From: Nitrospirota bacterium
GTDB taxonomy: Bacteria > Nitrospirota > 9FT-COMBO-42-15 > HDB-SIOI813
DNA: 14,630 bases
Direction: 5' to 3'
Assembly: GCA_016234155.1 (NCBI GenBank)
Contig: JACRGZ010000041.1
Span: 1 to 14,630 of the forward strand
Position numbers and translations under genes: made by a program. The notes under the pieces are model-generated. The model did no database searches. It was not told where the DNA came from and saw only the letters and a list, made by a program, of their open reading frames with translations. Below are positions 5,957 to 13,935 of the stretch, piece after piece (position 1 is the stretch's first letter; each line of letters starts with the position of its first letter).

Positions 5957-8365
5957 ATGTATAAGAGATTGGTTTTTATTATCCTCGCAATAGTGATACT
6001 GGATATACTGGGCATAGTAGATGCTATTGGTTTTGACAGCAATTATACGCATCCGACGATTACGAGATTGGCCATAGGGAATATAGTAGAACAAGGGAGA
6101 ATAGACAGGTATCTGAGAGATGATATTGGGTTAACTGATGGCCTTGAAACATCATTCCTATTCCGTAAGGGTATTACCGGTAATGAGCCAATAAATGAGG
6201 AAATAGACAGGCAGATTGAAAGGAATAACAATGTGCCGGGCAAGGATCTTGGGAGGGTTTATAAGACGCGTTTTGAAGAGCCATATACTGCCAAATATCT
6301 GATAATCTCAGGGAGTGAGGCGGAAGACCACCCGACTGAACGCTCCCAGCACCATTTCTTAGATCCGGTATCAAACGAAGGCCTTAATAACAACTACTAC
6401 GGTGTAGGAGTCCTTGCCGATTTCCTTGCCCTCTTCTATCCAGCCACTGAGCAGGGTAATGCCGGACGCCTCATTTGCTCCCTTATGTCCCTCTGTGAAC
6501 CGGCCTTCAATCTCGACGGGACATCGGCCGTAGAGAGGGTAGAGGGAAAGACATCAAACGCATATCCATATAACTATTTTGCATGGCCTGATACACGCTC
6601 ATACTATTATAAGGCGTTTACTGCAAAGACAAAAGAAGAGCGGGAGAACTATCTTGCCCTCACATTCTTTTCCCTCGGGCACAGCCTTCATATTTTAGAA
6701 GATATGGCGGTGCCGGCCCATACCCGTAATGATTTCTTATATGACCATATATGGCATGGCCTTATTCAGGGTTCATATCTTGAGGGTTATGCAGAATCTG
6801 AGAGGATGGTGGAAAAGGTGACATACAGTGCAGACAGGGCATCCTTTGAAAGGGTTGCTGACTTCTGGGACAATGACGGGAGACTGAGTATTCCAGGTCT
6901 GGCAGAGTACACCAATCAGAATTTCCTGAGTGAAGGGACTGTCTTTAATATTTATGAGCGTCCTGACTGGGTAAGTATAGATAGATACGAGGCTATAGCA
7001 GAGGATGGGCAGAAAGATTTTGTCCGGTACTACACAGGGAAAACGTCTGATGGGATAGATATTCCGCATCTTGCTGCTGCCGGACTCCTGCACTCGGCTT
7101 TTGAATTCATAGGCGATAAAGAGAGGGCAAAGTATACTGCATACCTTGACCCTTACTGTTACAGAGATTATTCAGGAATACTCATTCCAAAGGCCGCATC
7201 ATATGTAGAGGGACTTATTGAATATTTCTTCCGGGGAAGGATCGCAGTGATTAAGGATGGGCCGGATATTATCAGGATAAAGAACATATCTGCAGGACCT
7301 GTTAACGGAGGGGTCTTTGAGATTTACTATGATTCGTCCACCGGCATCAGGACTATGCTGACCTCATACGAGATAGCCCAGGGTAATCCCCTTATGCCGG
7401 GCGGCATTACAGAGTGGATTACATTAAATCAGCCGTCAGATAATATTACTCAAGGCCGTTATATAGTGGTATTTAAAGGGAGGCTCGGGGAGGAGGACGG
7501 CGCAGTCTTTGGCAAGGTTATAAGCGACAGGCTGTTATTCATTTCGGAGCGCAGCGGCGCATCTGAGTTATATTCAATGGGGATGGATGGGGATGATACA
7601 AGACCTCTTTTGTCTAATCGTGATCCGGCTATTATGTATACCCATCCTGTTGGGTCGCCGGATGGGACTATGATAGCCTTTCACTCCAATCTTGATGGAA
7701 CAGATGGCATATGGATACTGGATATTACTACAGGTAACATCAGGAGGATTGCCGATGGATACTGGCCTGACTGGTCTCCGGATGGTGGCAGAATTGTTTA
7801 CTCAAAGAAAGTGGACGGTAAGAGTGACATCTTTATTGTTGACATAGAAACAGGTGGGGAGACAAGACTTACAGATGACAGCTATAACAACCTCTGGCCT
7901 TCATGGTCGCCTGACGGTTCAAGGATAGCCTATACATCACAGCGGGAGGGGAGGGGTGATATTATTGTGGTTGAGTTAAACAGCATGACGGCGCTGAACC
8001 TGACTGCATCTTTGGATAGCCTTGACAGATGGAAGCCTTCATGGTCTCCGGATGGGCGGATGATAGCCTATGAGAAGCCGACGAAGATTGTATATGCACT
8101 TGATGAGCCCTGGTATGTCAACATCTATCTACTTGAAATTGATACGGGACAGGAGATTAACATTACGAATACAGACAGCAGTAATACAGGGTTCGGTGTC
8201 TGGAATGGCACGCCCCACTGGATTGACAATAAAAGGATCGTTATAGAGTCAAATATTTCAGGTGAACCCTGGTCAGACCTCTGGGTCATAGATGCCAGTG
8301 GAAGCGGTTTTATGCAAAGGCTTACTAACACGCCCGGCCATGATGGATATCCATTTTTTTGGTGA
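5957..8365 (+). CDS. Exported zinc-phospholipase-C-like domain fused to a TolB-like beta-propeller
   Basis: An 802-residue protein with an N-terminal signal peptide (about 1-24). Residues 25-430 are mainly helical and carry histidines and aspartates in the pattern of the zinc-dependent phospholipase C / S1-P1 nuclease fold: H32 near the mature N-terminus (THPTITR), HHFLDP at 132-137, and H245-D249-H255 in the block HSLHILEDMAVPAH, whose spacing matches ligands 118-122-128 of Bacillus cereus phospholipase C. Residues about 525-802 form a TolB/PD40 propeller with SPDG repeats at 567, 607, 651 and 697. A short beta domain (about 430-510) links them. Start: GGGAGG about 7 nt before the ATG. The protein probably acts in the periplasm or outside the cell. 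Substrate (phospholipid, phosphodiester or other) is unknown. An enzyme-plus-propeller layout is uncommon for this fold. Confidence 0.8.
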   Translation: MYKRLVFIILAIVILDILGIVDAIGFDSNYTHPTITRLAIGNIVEQGRIDRYLRDDIGLTDGLETSFLFRKGITGNEPINEEIDRQIERNNNVPGKDLGRVYKTRFEEPYTAKYLIISGSEAEDHPTERSQHHFLDPVSNEGLNNNYYGVGVLADFLALFYPATEQGNAGRLICSLMSLCEPAFNLDGTSAVERVEGKTSNAYPYNYFAWPDTRSYYYKAFTAKTKEERENYLALTFFSLGHSLHILEDMAVPAHTRNDFLYDHIWHGLIQGSYLEGYAESERMVEKVTYSADRASFERVADFWDNDGRLSIPGLAEYTNQNFLSEGTVFNIYERPDWVSIDRYEAIAEDGQKDFVRYYTGKTSDGIDIPHLAAAGLLHSAFEFIGDKERAKYTAYLDPYCYRDYSGILIPKAASYVEGLIEYFFRGRIAVIKDGPDIIRIKNISAGPVNGGVFEIYYDSSTGIRTMLTSYEIAQGNPLMPGGITEWITLNQPSDNITQGRYIVVFKGRLGEEDGAVFGKVISDRLLFISERSGASELYSMGMDGDDTRPLLSNRDPAIMYTHPVGSPDGTMIAFHSNLDGTDGIWILDITTGNIRRIADGYWPDWSPDGGRIVYSKKVDGKSDIFIVDIETGGETRLTDDSYNNLWPSWSPDGSRIAYTSQREGRGDIIVVELNSMTALNLTASLDSLDRWKPSWSPDGRMIAYEKPTKIVYALDEPWYVNIYLLEIDTGQEINITNTDSSNTGFGVWNGTPHWIDNKRIVIESNISGEPWSDLWVIDASGSGFMQRLTNTPGHDGYPFFW

Positions 8366-8379
8366 ATGGTGAATAAATT

Positions 8380-8402
8380 CCCTCTCCCCTTGGGGGAGAG
8401 GG
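8380..8402. repeat. GC-rich palindromic repeat before the PUR-domain gene
   Basis: A perfect 10-bp stem CCCTCTCCCC / GGGGAGAGGG with a 3-nt loop, followed by a G-rich tail (TTAGGGTGAGGGGGG). It belongs to the same class as the hairpins at 5277-5299 and 14358-14380. It sits between the stop at 8365 and the AGGAGG-type ribosome-binding site before 8442. There is no U-tract, so it is not called a terminator. Confidence 0.7.
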
Positions 8403-8441
8403 TTAGGGTGAGGGGGGATAACAGGTGAGGGGAGGAATAAA

Positions 8442-8672
8442 ATGAGCGAAAAAACAAGTCTATACACAAGGATGATACGCGCAGGAAGGCGCACCTATTT
8501 CTTCGACGTAAGAGAGGCAAAGAACAACAAGAGATTTATGATTATAGCGGAGAGCACACGCGCTGAAGACGGGACATTTACCCGTTCCTCAGTCATTGTC
8601 TTTCCGGAAGATATAGGAAATTTCCTTGCGGCATTCTCTGAAGCGAAGGAATTACTCAATAAGGGGGATTAA
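8442..8672 (+). CDS. PUR-domain (DUF3276-like) nucleic-acid-binding protein
   Basis: A 76-residue protein without signal peptide, essentially a single PUR repeat: RAGRRTYFFDVREAKNNKRFMII (strands), a charged turn, then SSVIVFPEDIGNFLAAFSEAKELL (last strand and C-terminal helix). The RTYFFDV motif and the FPEDI..F helix entry are what I recognise from bacterial Pur-alpha-like proteins. These bind single-stranded DNA or RNA as dimers; the Borrelia member (BpuR) is a regulator. Start: GGGGAGGAATAAA immediately precedes the ATG. It is the last plus-strand gene and ends 10 bp from the convergent end of the pilus operon. Its targets are unknown. Confidence 0.8.
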   Translation: MSEKTSLYTRMIRAGRRTYFFDVREAKNNKRFMIIAESTRAEDGTFTRSSVIVFPEDIGNFLAAFSEAKELLNKGD

Positions 8673-8682
8673 ATATTTCCTC

Positions 8683-9042
8683 TTACTTATTCGATTCTTC
8701 CTCCCTTTTCATAAAGGGGTAGTTCTGTTTCTCCCCCTTTTTTATATACCTTGGAAGTATATATATTCTTTTGGCCGTGAGATCGCCGGTTGATGACTGT
8801 TCTGACACTATGTAAACCCACTTACCTGGTTTAAGGTCAGAGAGAGTGGCATCTTTTTCCCTGTAGTCCTTTACCTTGACATCCCCTGCAAGGGGAAATT
8901 TTCTTTCATCAATAATGATATATTCCGGCGCTTGCTCCGCGGAGGATATAACACCCTGATATATACTGAATTCCCGTTCCTGAGCCAGCAGGGGTTGGGT
9001 TAATATCAAAAAGAGTATTCCGGACAAAAATATTTTTAACAT
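8683..9042 (-). CDS. Small exported PilY2-like protein, last gene of the minor-pilin operon
   Basis: A 119-residue protein with a clear signal peptide (residues 1-20, ending PLLA before QEREF) and a mature part dominated by short beta strands (FSIYQGVISSAE, YIIIDERKFPLA, KWVYIVSEQ) ending in a basic and acidic tail. Size, export and position right after pilY1 match PilY2 of Pseudomonas aeruginosa, a small accessory protein needed for full fimbrial assembly. I infer analogy from context; the sequence alone does not prove homology. A purine-rich AGGGGGGGAAC between the pilY1 stop (9055) and this ATG acts as the ribosome-binding site and overlaps the stop codon, so the two are probably coupled. 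Confidence 0.6.
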   Translation of the reverse strand: MLKIFLSGILFLILTQPLLAQEREFSIYQGVISSAEQAPEYIIIDERKFPLAGDVKVKDYREKDATLSDLKPGKWVYIVSEQSSTGDLTAKRIYILPRYIKKGEKQNYPFMKREEESNK

Positions 9043-9054
9043 AATGTTCCCCCC

Positions 9055-12000
9055 CTATTTTTCTCTCCAGTAGAGACGTATCGTTGTATAGCCACTTTTG
9101 ACTTCTGGTATCTCAAGTCCCCCGCCCACCCCGATCAGGGCAGACTCTCCAGCCTCATCTATAATAATGACTACGCCGGAAGGTATGCCGCTGCCTATGG
9201 ACTTAAACCTGTCAGATCTCTTGAGAACCTCCCCCTCGCTTCCTAATGCCCTCACATTAGTTTCAGTAGAGTAGCCGGTATCATTTGTCGGATCAAAATT
9301 GAATACCGCCTCTCCTGTTAAATAATTTACCGCATATACCCGTGCAGTGCCCCTGTTCGCCTGGCATGCATTGGATGATTCCTCCTCTTCCTCCTCCCCT
9401 TCCTCCTCCCCTGCCGGTGAGTATGTAGTAAAATATGCGACTTTGGCAAAGACAGATGCAGGGGAGAGGACCTTCTCACCGCTATTTTGATTAAGTTTAA
9501 TATACCAGCCACTGCCGGTTGCCAGGTTTGTCAGTATTGTATTTATCTCACCCTGGGTGGTAGAAGAGAGCTGGAGCAGGTTTTCAGTTACATCAACCAA
9601 ATTGGATTCTGTCAGCGGGGTTGTTATATTCCCGTTATCCTTTACCGCATATAACCTGTCAACAACGTCTGTATTCCTTGGATGCTCCCTGTCACCTGTC
9701 CCGAAATAGAGGATGTCATATCCTATCTCCTGTATATAGTCGGGTGAATAGAATATCTTGCGTCCTGTAGAGCTATCAGCGCCAGGATTTGACCTGAATA
9801 TGATCTTCACTCTCCAGTTGGCAGTATTATTATCCCCTATGTCAAATCTCCATATCCGGCCGCCTGCATCTCCTACATAAACCCTGTCTGCATAGCTGTT
9901 TCCATCAGAATCTATTACAGTTACAGAACTTTGTATAGCATAAGTCATGTCATCCAGTGAGCTGGTAGAATCGTTGGTGACAGATGTGGTATAGGAATAT
10001 TCCCACAGTTTATTTCCTGTCAATACATCCACTGCATAGACAGCACGGCCGACGGTATCGGATAAGGGTGTGGGTAAAACATCTTCACTTGCCGAATCAT
10101 ATCCGCCCCCCATAAAGAAGACATACTTGACCTCACTCCCTATAATTATCCTCATTATCTCCGGTTCGGACCAGCTTTGTCCCAGATCACTGCTGTTCCA
10201 TACGGATCCGATGGCGGGGGTCGAGATCGCAGGGCCTATCCTCCAGAGATATAACGGGTTATCCGGATTTGTCACATCAAGGGCATAATATGAACTCCCG
10301 CCCCTTCTTTCTCCGAAGATCAGTATCGCCTTATCCCCTTCACCTGCTGATATAGTCCCATTCCCATCTGCATCATAGATGTAGGTCTTGGGGGAGGAGT
10401 CCACGTAGTATGGGTGGGCCGAACCTGTCGTAAGGTTTTTCAGCGTCCCCAGCAGGTCAGGTGGGATGAATCCCCAGAGCTCATCACCGTTACTATCTTC
10501 AAAGGCGTGGAGCATCCCGTCATTTGCGCCAAGATAGATAACAGATCCAGACGTATAATGTATGACAACAGGTCTTGAATGCAGTATATCTCCAAGTATC
10601 CACTCCCTTTTGGCATCCGGTGTACCGCTGAATGAATCATATCCATGTATGAAATTTATAACCTTACCCTTCTCTGTATCATTTGCCGTATTGAGCATGG
10701 AATAGGTAAGAGCGCTATTACCTGTGGTAAAGGCATTGGATGTGTACGTGAGGTTGGTATTTGTACCGAGATAGGTATAGATGTTCCTCGCGGTGGTTCT
10801 GTCATATAGCGCCTTACCAACGCCGCCTGCCTCAACAATCCCGCCGTCTGCTGTGGTTGACCAGTAAGATATTGATGTCTCAAGGAAGTTCCCCTCACTA
10901 TCGAGGGCGGTAGAACCGTTCTTATCTACTACCACACCATTACTTAAGTTGAGTCCGTATTTCTTTAAATTACCAGACCAGAAGGGCGCTACTGAAGGCT
11001 TAAAGAAGCCAATATATACATAGTCTCCACTGTAAGTCTTGTTCTCCGGGCTTACAGGTACAACAGGGGCAACAAAGGATGTATTATCAGCAAGAATTTC
11101 CCCTGTAATCTCTGCCAGTACGTCGCTTAACTCCTGTATATCACCGGCAAAATAGGACGTCGTCTGCCCACTCCCGCCGTTGGTCATGGTCTCATTAAGG
11201 AGCTTTTCAGCCGAGGCATCTGCACCATCCAATCCAAATCCGATGGTATAGGTGATGACATTCTGTGTGCCGATGGTCTTGTCATCGGAGACATTGTCCT
11301 GCAGGAGGTCCGTCGTGGACAGATATTTTGCCACATCGTCAAGATAATCAGAGCCATCACAACTTACACCACAAAAAGTATAATTTTTTGCCGGATCATT
11401 TGCAGGCTCAAATCCATCTCCATCGCAATCGCCATTAGTGCAGAGAGTGGCCAGTATACTATGCCTGTCTTTGGTGGACATACCATCTGTTATTAAAACC
11501 ACAAAATTTTTCTGACATGCATATTCTATAGGGGTGGTATATACCCCGTTGCCCCCGAAGTACTTACCCCCGCCGGAATAGTATCTCATCGCTTCATAGA
11601 GTGTCTCTCCAAGAGGGGTCCATGTCCCGCTCCCCTCTGAACACAGCTTAAGATCATTATTCGAACCGGTATCATCACAGAGATCATTTAAGTCTAGCGG
11701 GTTACCAATAGTATTCAGGAGATCGGCCTTATTTGACCCTGTCTCCATATCAGATATAGGGTATGCAAGGTATCCCCCGTCATTATTATTAAAGATCATC
11801 AGGCCAAATCTGACATCTGTCGTTGAATTTATCAATTCTCTTAATACTTTTTTGGCTATCTGAATTTTTGGATAAGATTCGACACCCGGAGAATTAAGCC
11901 AGTTAATCCAATCACCGGTGGCATAAGTACGGTTCAAACCGGATGTACAGCTTCCATTTGTGCCACTTAAACGCCCCTGATACTGCCCAAGGGTAGAGAG

Positions 12001-12333
12001 GGTTGTTTTACAAGTTTCTTGCACGCTACTTAAAGATATATGATTTACCCATCTGCCCTCAATACCCATGGCTACAAATCTATATACAGTGTTTGTATTG
12101 CAGGGCTTATTATCCCCTTCACAGCTATTTGTAACTGTATAAGGATCATCTTCATCACGCTCATAAGGATCTCCGGTATTCGCTAAACCTCGCATACTTG
12201 TAGAGTTATCTAAGATGAGCAGGACATTCGGCTTGACAGATGCGGTTGAAGCACTGTATATCTCCGTGTCATCCGCATAGACAGCGGTAGGGATTATTAA
12301 TAGGATACACAAAGTTGTAATTAATCTTTTCAT
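9055..12333 (-). CDS. pilY1: PilY1-like type IV pilus tip adhesin / biogenesis factor
   Basis: A 1092-residue exported protein, close to the size of Pseudomonas PilY1. Residues 1-20 are a signal peptide. A von Willebrand A-like domain follows with MIDAS D42-N-S44-T-S46 (LLILDNSTSM) and the ITDG strand at 281-284. The C-terminal half (about 580-1090) is the PilY1 propeller, with HSRPVV, YLGANDGMLHAF and VYVGDAGGRIWRFD. Two calcium-loop candidates are visible: a canonical EF-hand loop, D654 to E665, and D808-S-D810-G-N812...D816 ahead of the RVYVGD strand, the position of the calcium site of P. aeruginosa PilY1. A run of nine glutamates in ten residues (976-985) interrupts the propeller. In other species PilY1 primes pilus assembly with minor pilins and mediates adhesion. 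AGGAGG overlaps the pilX stop, 7 nt before the ATG. Confidence 0.93.
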   Translation of the reverse strand: MKRLITTLCILLIIPTAVYADDTEIYSASTASVKPNVLLILDNSTSMRGLANTGDPYERDEDDPYTVTNSCEGDNKPCNTNTVYRFVAMGIEGRWVNHISLSSVQETCKTTLSTLGQYQGRLSGTNGSCTSGLNRTYATGDWINWLNSPGVESYPKIQIAKKVLRELINSTTDVRFGLMIFNNNDGGYLAYPISDMETGSNKADLLNTIGNPLDLNDLCDDTGSNNDLKLCSEGSGTWTPLGETLYEAMRYYSGGGKYFGGNGVYTTPIEYACQKNFVVLITDGMSTKDRHSILATLCTNGDCDGDGFEPANDPAKNYTFCGVSCDGSDYLDDVAKYLSTTDLLQDNVSDDKTIGTQNVITYTIGFGLDGADASAEKLLNETMTNGGSGQTTSYFAGDIQELSDVLAEITGEILADNTSFVAPVVPVSPENKTYSGDYVYIGFFKPSVAPFWSGNLKKYGLNLSNGVVVDKNGSTALDSEGNFLETSISYWSTTADGGIVEAGGVGKALYDRTTARNIYTYLGTNTNLTYTSNAFTTGNSALTYSMLNTANDTEKGKVINFIHGYDSFSGTPDAKREWILGDILHSRPVVIHYTSGSVIYLGANDGMLHAFEDSNGDELWGFIPPDLLGTLKNLTTGSAHPYYVDSSPKTYIYDADGNGTISAGEGDKAILIFGERRGGSSYYALDVTNPDNPLYLWRIGPAISTPAIGSVWNSSDLGQSWSEPEIMRIIIGSEVKYVFFMGGGYDSASEDVLPTPLSDTVGRAVYAVDVLTGNKLWEYSYTTSVTNDSTSSLDDMTYAIQSSVTVIDSDGNSYADRVYVGDAGGRIWRFDIGDNNTANWRVKIIFRSNPGADSSTGRKIFYSPDYIQEIGYDILYFGTGDREHPRNTDVVDRLYAVKDNGNITTPLTESNLVDVTENLLQLSSTTQGEINTILTNLATGSGWYIKLNQNSGEKVLSPASVFAKVAYFTTYSPAGEEEGEEEEEESSNACQANRGTARVYAVNYLTGEAVFNFDPTNDTGYSTETNVRALGSEGEVLKRSDRFKSIGSGIPSGVVIIIDEAGESALIGVGGGLEIPEVKSGYTTIRLYWREK
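9379..9408 (-). repeat. pilY1: Glutamate-codon tract in pilY1
   Basis: A purine-rich stretch of GAG/GAA codons (one GGG) encodes residues 976-985, reading E-E-E-G-E-E-E-E-E-E. It lies between a propeller strand and a cysteine-containing loop. Codon-unit length changes would keep the frame. Confidence 0.8.
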
Positions 12334-12345
12334 TTTTTATCCTCC

Positions 12346-12894
12346 TTACCCCTTAGGTAGAATCTTTGCAACTCCCTCCTCCTGCGTATTCTGCACTCCG
12401 GCGCGAGACGTCCCGGTTGCTTCTATCATAAAGTAGCTTGACATGGTATCCTTGGCGCTGAATCCATAGCCTGGCGGCGGATTGCCTGAGGTTATATATT
12501 TAATAGTGCCAGTGGCATCAGTATCTTCTGCTGCAAGAGTAATATTAGGATGAGAATCGAGGATGTTCTCGGGGAAGTCCAATGTTCCCTTGGTTGTAAA
12601 ATAATAGCCGTCACCCTTTACATACTCTATTGCCCCTTCTGCTGCATAAAACGCCTCCTTGTTGCTCTTATAGCTTGCCGACCCTATCAGCTCAGTTGAG
12701 GTGCTGAGAAGGGCATAAATCCCGATGGTTGTGAGCAGCCCCAGGAAGATCATGGCTATGACAAGCGCCGTACCGCGCTCATCAGAAAATCCCTGTAGCC
12801 TGTCACGCCACGCCGTAGCGTGGGGGTTCATCCCCCACTTATAGCCGACCATAAAGGTCGGCGCTACATTTTTATTCTCCCAATATTGCTTCAT
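12346..12894 (-). CDS. pilX: PilX-family minor pilin with a repeat-derived leader extension
   Basis: A 182-residue protein. Residues 39-52 (DERGTALVIAMIFL) and following give the PilX N-terminal pattern: charged residues, glycine, then a hydrophobic helix, then the family's FYAAEGAIEY around 82-91. Processing is expected after G41, leaving T+1 and no glutamate at +5, as is usual in PilX. The leader of 41 residues is much longer than the usual 5-25. Its residues about 9-35 are encoded by tandem palindromes at 12808-12862. The ATG at 12894 is supported by a GAGG that overlaps the pilW stop, 7 nt upstream. Minor pilins of this kind form the priming complex with PilV, PilW and PilY1 in the inner membrane. 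If a downstream start is used instead, M22 is the candidate, but no ribosome-binding site supports it. Confidence 0.85.
   Translation of the reverse strand: MKQYWENKNVAPTFMVGYKWGMNPHATAWRDRLQGFSDERGTALVIAMIFLGLLTTIGIYALLSTSTELIGSASYKSNKEAFYAAEGAIEYVKGDGYYFTTKGTLDFPENILDSHPNITLAAEDTDATGTIKYITSGNPPPGYGFSAKDTMSSYFMIEATGTSRAGVQNTQEEGVAKILPKG
12808..12862. repeat. pilX: Tandem palindromes inserted in the pilX leader
   Basis: Three hairpins, two of which overlap: GCCGACC-N5-GGTCGGC (12844-12862), GTGGGGG-N5-CCCCCAC (12820-12838) and CCACGC-N4-GCGTGG (12808-12823). All arms are perfect. They are GC-rich compared with the flanking pilin code. This looks like a dispersed palindromic repeat that landed in frame within the coding region. 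Confidence 0.75.
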
Positions 12895-12903
12895 GTTTAT
12901 ACC

Positions 12904-13713
12904 TCACAATCTTACATTCTTTACCGGAACGATAGTCGTAATTTCCCGTTGGATCTGTTGTGCCCCGACCCTTGCGGCCTCCTTTATGGTCTCTCCCGTA
13001 AGATCTATGCGGACACGCCTTATATCTGTCAGGTCAGCAGGGGCAGTTGTTTCACTCCCGTCATCGAGTATGTAGGAGAGTTGAAAGTCAACAACGCCGT
13101 CCACAATAATAGATTGTACAGTTCCATCGTCTCTTATGAGCCTGCTTCTACCGGTTCCTGCATCAACAGTTACACTGTATGTAATAGTCTTAAAGTCCCG
13201 TGCCACAAAGAAACCTACATCAATAGTTCCGTCTGACGACGGATCTGAGCTTAGTGATAACTTTTTGTCTCCAGTGTTAATTGCATTAATTGTATACTCC
13301 CCGACAAGGTTATTATTCTCATTACTAATTATGTTTATCCTCTCACCAACAGTGAAACCGTTTACCGAATTTACCTGTATGATATTTCCAGGGGATTCAA
13401 CTGTGCTTGACAAAAGATATGTCAGTGGCCCCGGGCTAAAATTTATGCGTATACTGTCCGGATTACTATTCAGCGCCTCTGCTACAGGGTTACTCCCTCT
13501 TGGGACCCCGAGACCGGCCGTCCTTACGTCCCTCTCAAGAAGAGATATGGCTGCCCTCACATCCCTCTGCGTTATTGCCACATCCCTCTGTGCCTCATAG
13601 GTGCGATGCTGGCTTATCAATACGCTATACAGGGCCGCAAGGACGACACTGAGGATTGCAACTGTTACAAGGACCTCTGTTATGCTAAAGCCTTTTTGAG
13701 AATACATTTTCAT
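12904..13713 (-). CDS. pilW: PilW-family type IV minor pilin
   Basis: A 269-residue prepilin. The leader M-K-M-Y-S-Q-K-G is followed by F+1, S+2, I+3, T+4, E+5 and a 20-residue hydrophobic helix (VLVTVAILSVVLAAL...), so it should be cleaved and N-methylated by PilD and held in the inner membrane. The segment ITQRDVRAAISLLERDVRTAGLG is the PilW-type amphipathic helix and turn. The ATG at 13713 is preferred over a TTG at 13731: it has GAAAGG 10 nt upstream and yields a normal short leader. That upstream sequence belongs to repeat copy B, which separates pilW from pilV by about 220 bp although the other genes of the operon are nearly touching. Its stop overlaps the ribosome-binding site of pilX. 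Confidence 0.9.
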   Translation of the reverse strand: MKMYSQKGFSITEVLVTVAILSVVLAALYSVLISQHRTYEAQRDVAITQRDVRAAISLLERDVRTAGLGVPRGSNPVAEALNSNPDSIRINFSPGPLTYLLSSTVESPGNIIQVNSVNGFTVGERINIISNENNNLVGEYTINAINTGDKKLSLSSDPSSDGTIDVGFFVARDFKTITYSVTVDAGTGRSRLIRDDGTVQSIIVDGVVDFQLSYILDDGSETTAPADLTDIRRVRIDLTGETIKEAARVGAQQIQREITTIVPVKNVRL

Positions 13714-13931
13714 CTGAAAATAACCTTTCAAATCCCCCCTTACCCCATAATCCCCCTAAATCCCCCTTTAAAAAAGGGGGACTTATCCCCCCATAATCCC
13801 CCCATCCCCCCTTTAGAAAAGGGGGGTAAGTCCCCCTTTTCTAAAGGGGGGGAACTAATTTCCCCCTTTGAAAAAGGGGGATTTTCATAATCCTTTGTGA
13901 GCCCCCAGCTCATGACGGTTCATCTGAAAAT
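13709..13931 (-). repeat. Repeat element copy B, between pilV and pilW
   Basis: A 223-bp block bounded by identical 13-bp direct repeats TTCATCTGAAAAT (13709-13721 and 13919-13931). The interior is nearly identical to copy A and includes four GC-rich hairpins (for example CCCCCTTT...AAGGGGG at 13762-13780) and the conserved right module ATTTTCAT...TTTGTGAGCC. The left repeat contains the pilW start codon. The right repeat begins 5 bp outside the pilV coding region; on the minus strand it follows the pilV stop and a GAGGAG. An open frame running through it on the plus strand reads as the repetitive NPPLKKGD / PLEKGG peptide typical of such repeats and is not a gene. Confidence 0.9.
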
Positions 13932-13935
13932 CTCC

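Noticed and set aside
8125..8520. Minus-strand open frames across the 8380-8402 hairpin
   Set aside because: They overlap two well-supported plus-strand genes and include peptide from the repeat (PHPNPLPQGERE type).
13711..13731. TTG at 13731 as the pilW start
   Set aside because: It would add six residues ahead of a normal prepilin leader and lies inside the repeat; the ATG at 13713 has GAAAGG upstream at workable spacing.
13606..13890. 94-codon plus-strand open frame antisense to pilW and through copy B
   Set aside because: Its C-terminal half is translated palindromic repeat (NPPLKKGD, PLEKGG), a well-known false peptide pattern, and the rest is the shadow of pilW.
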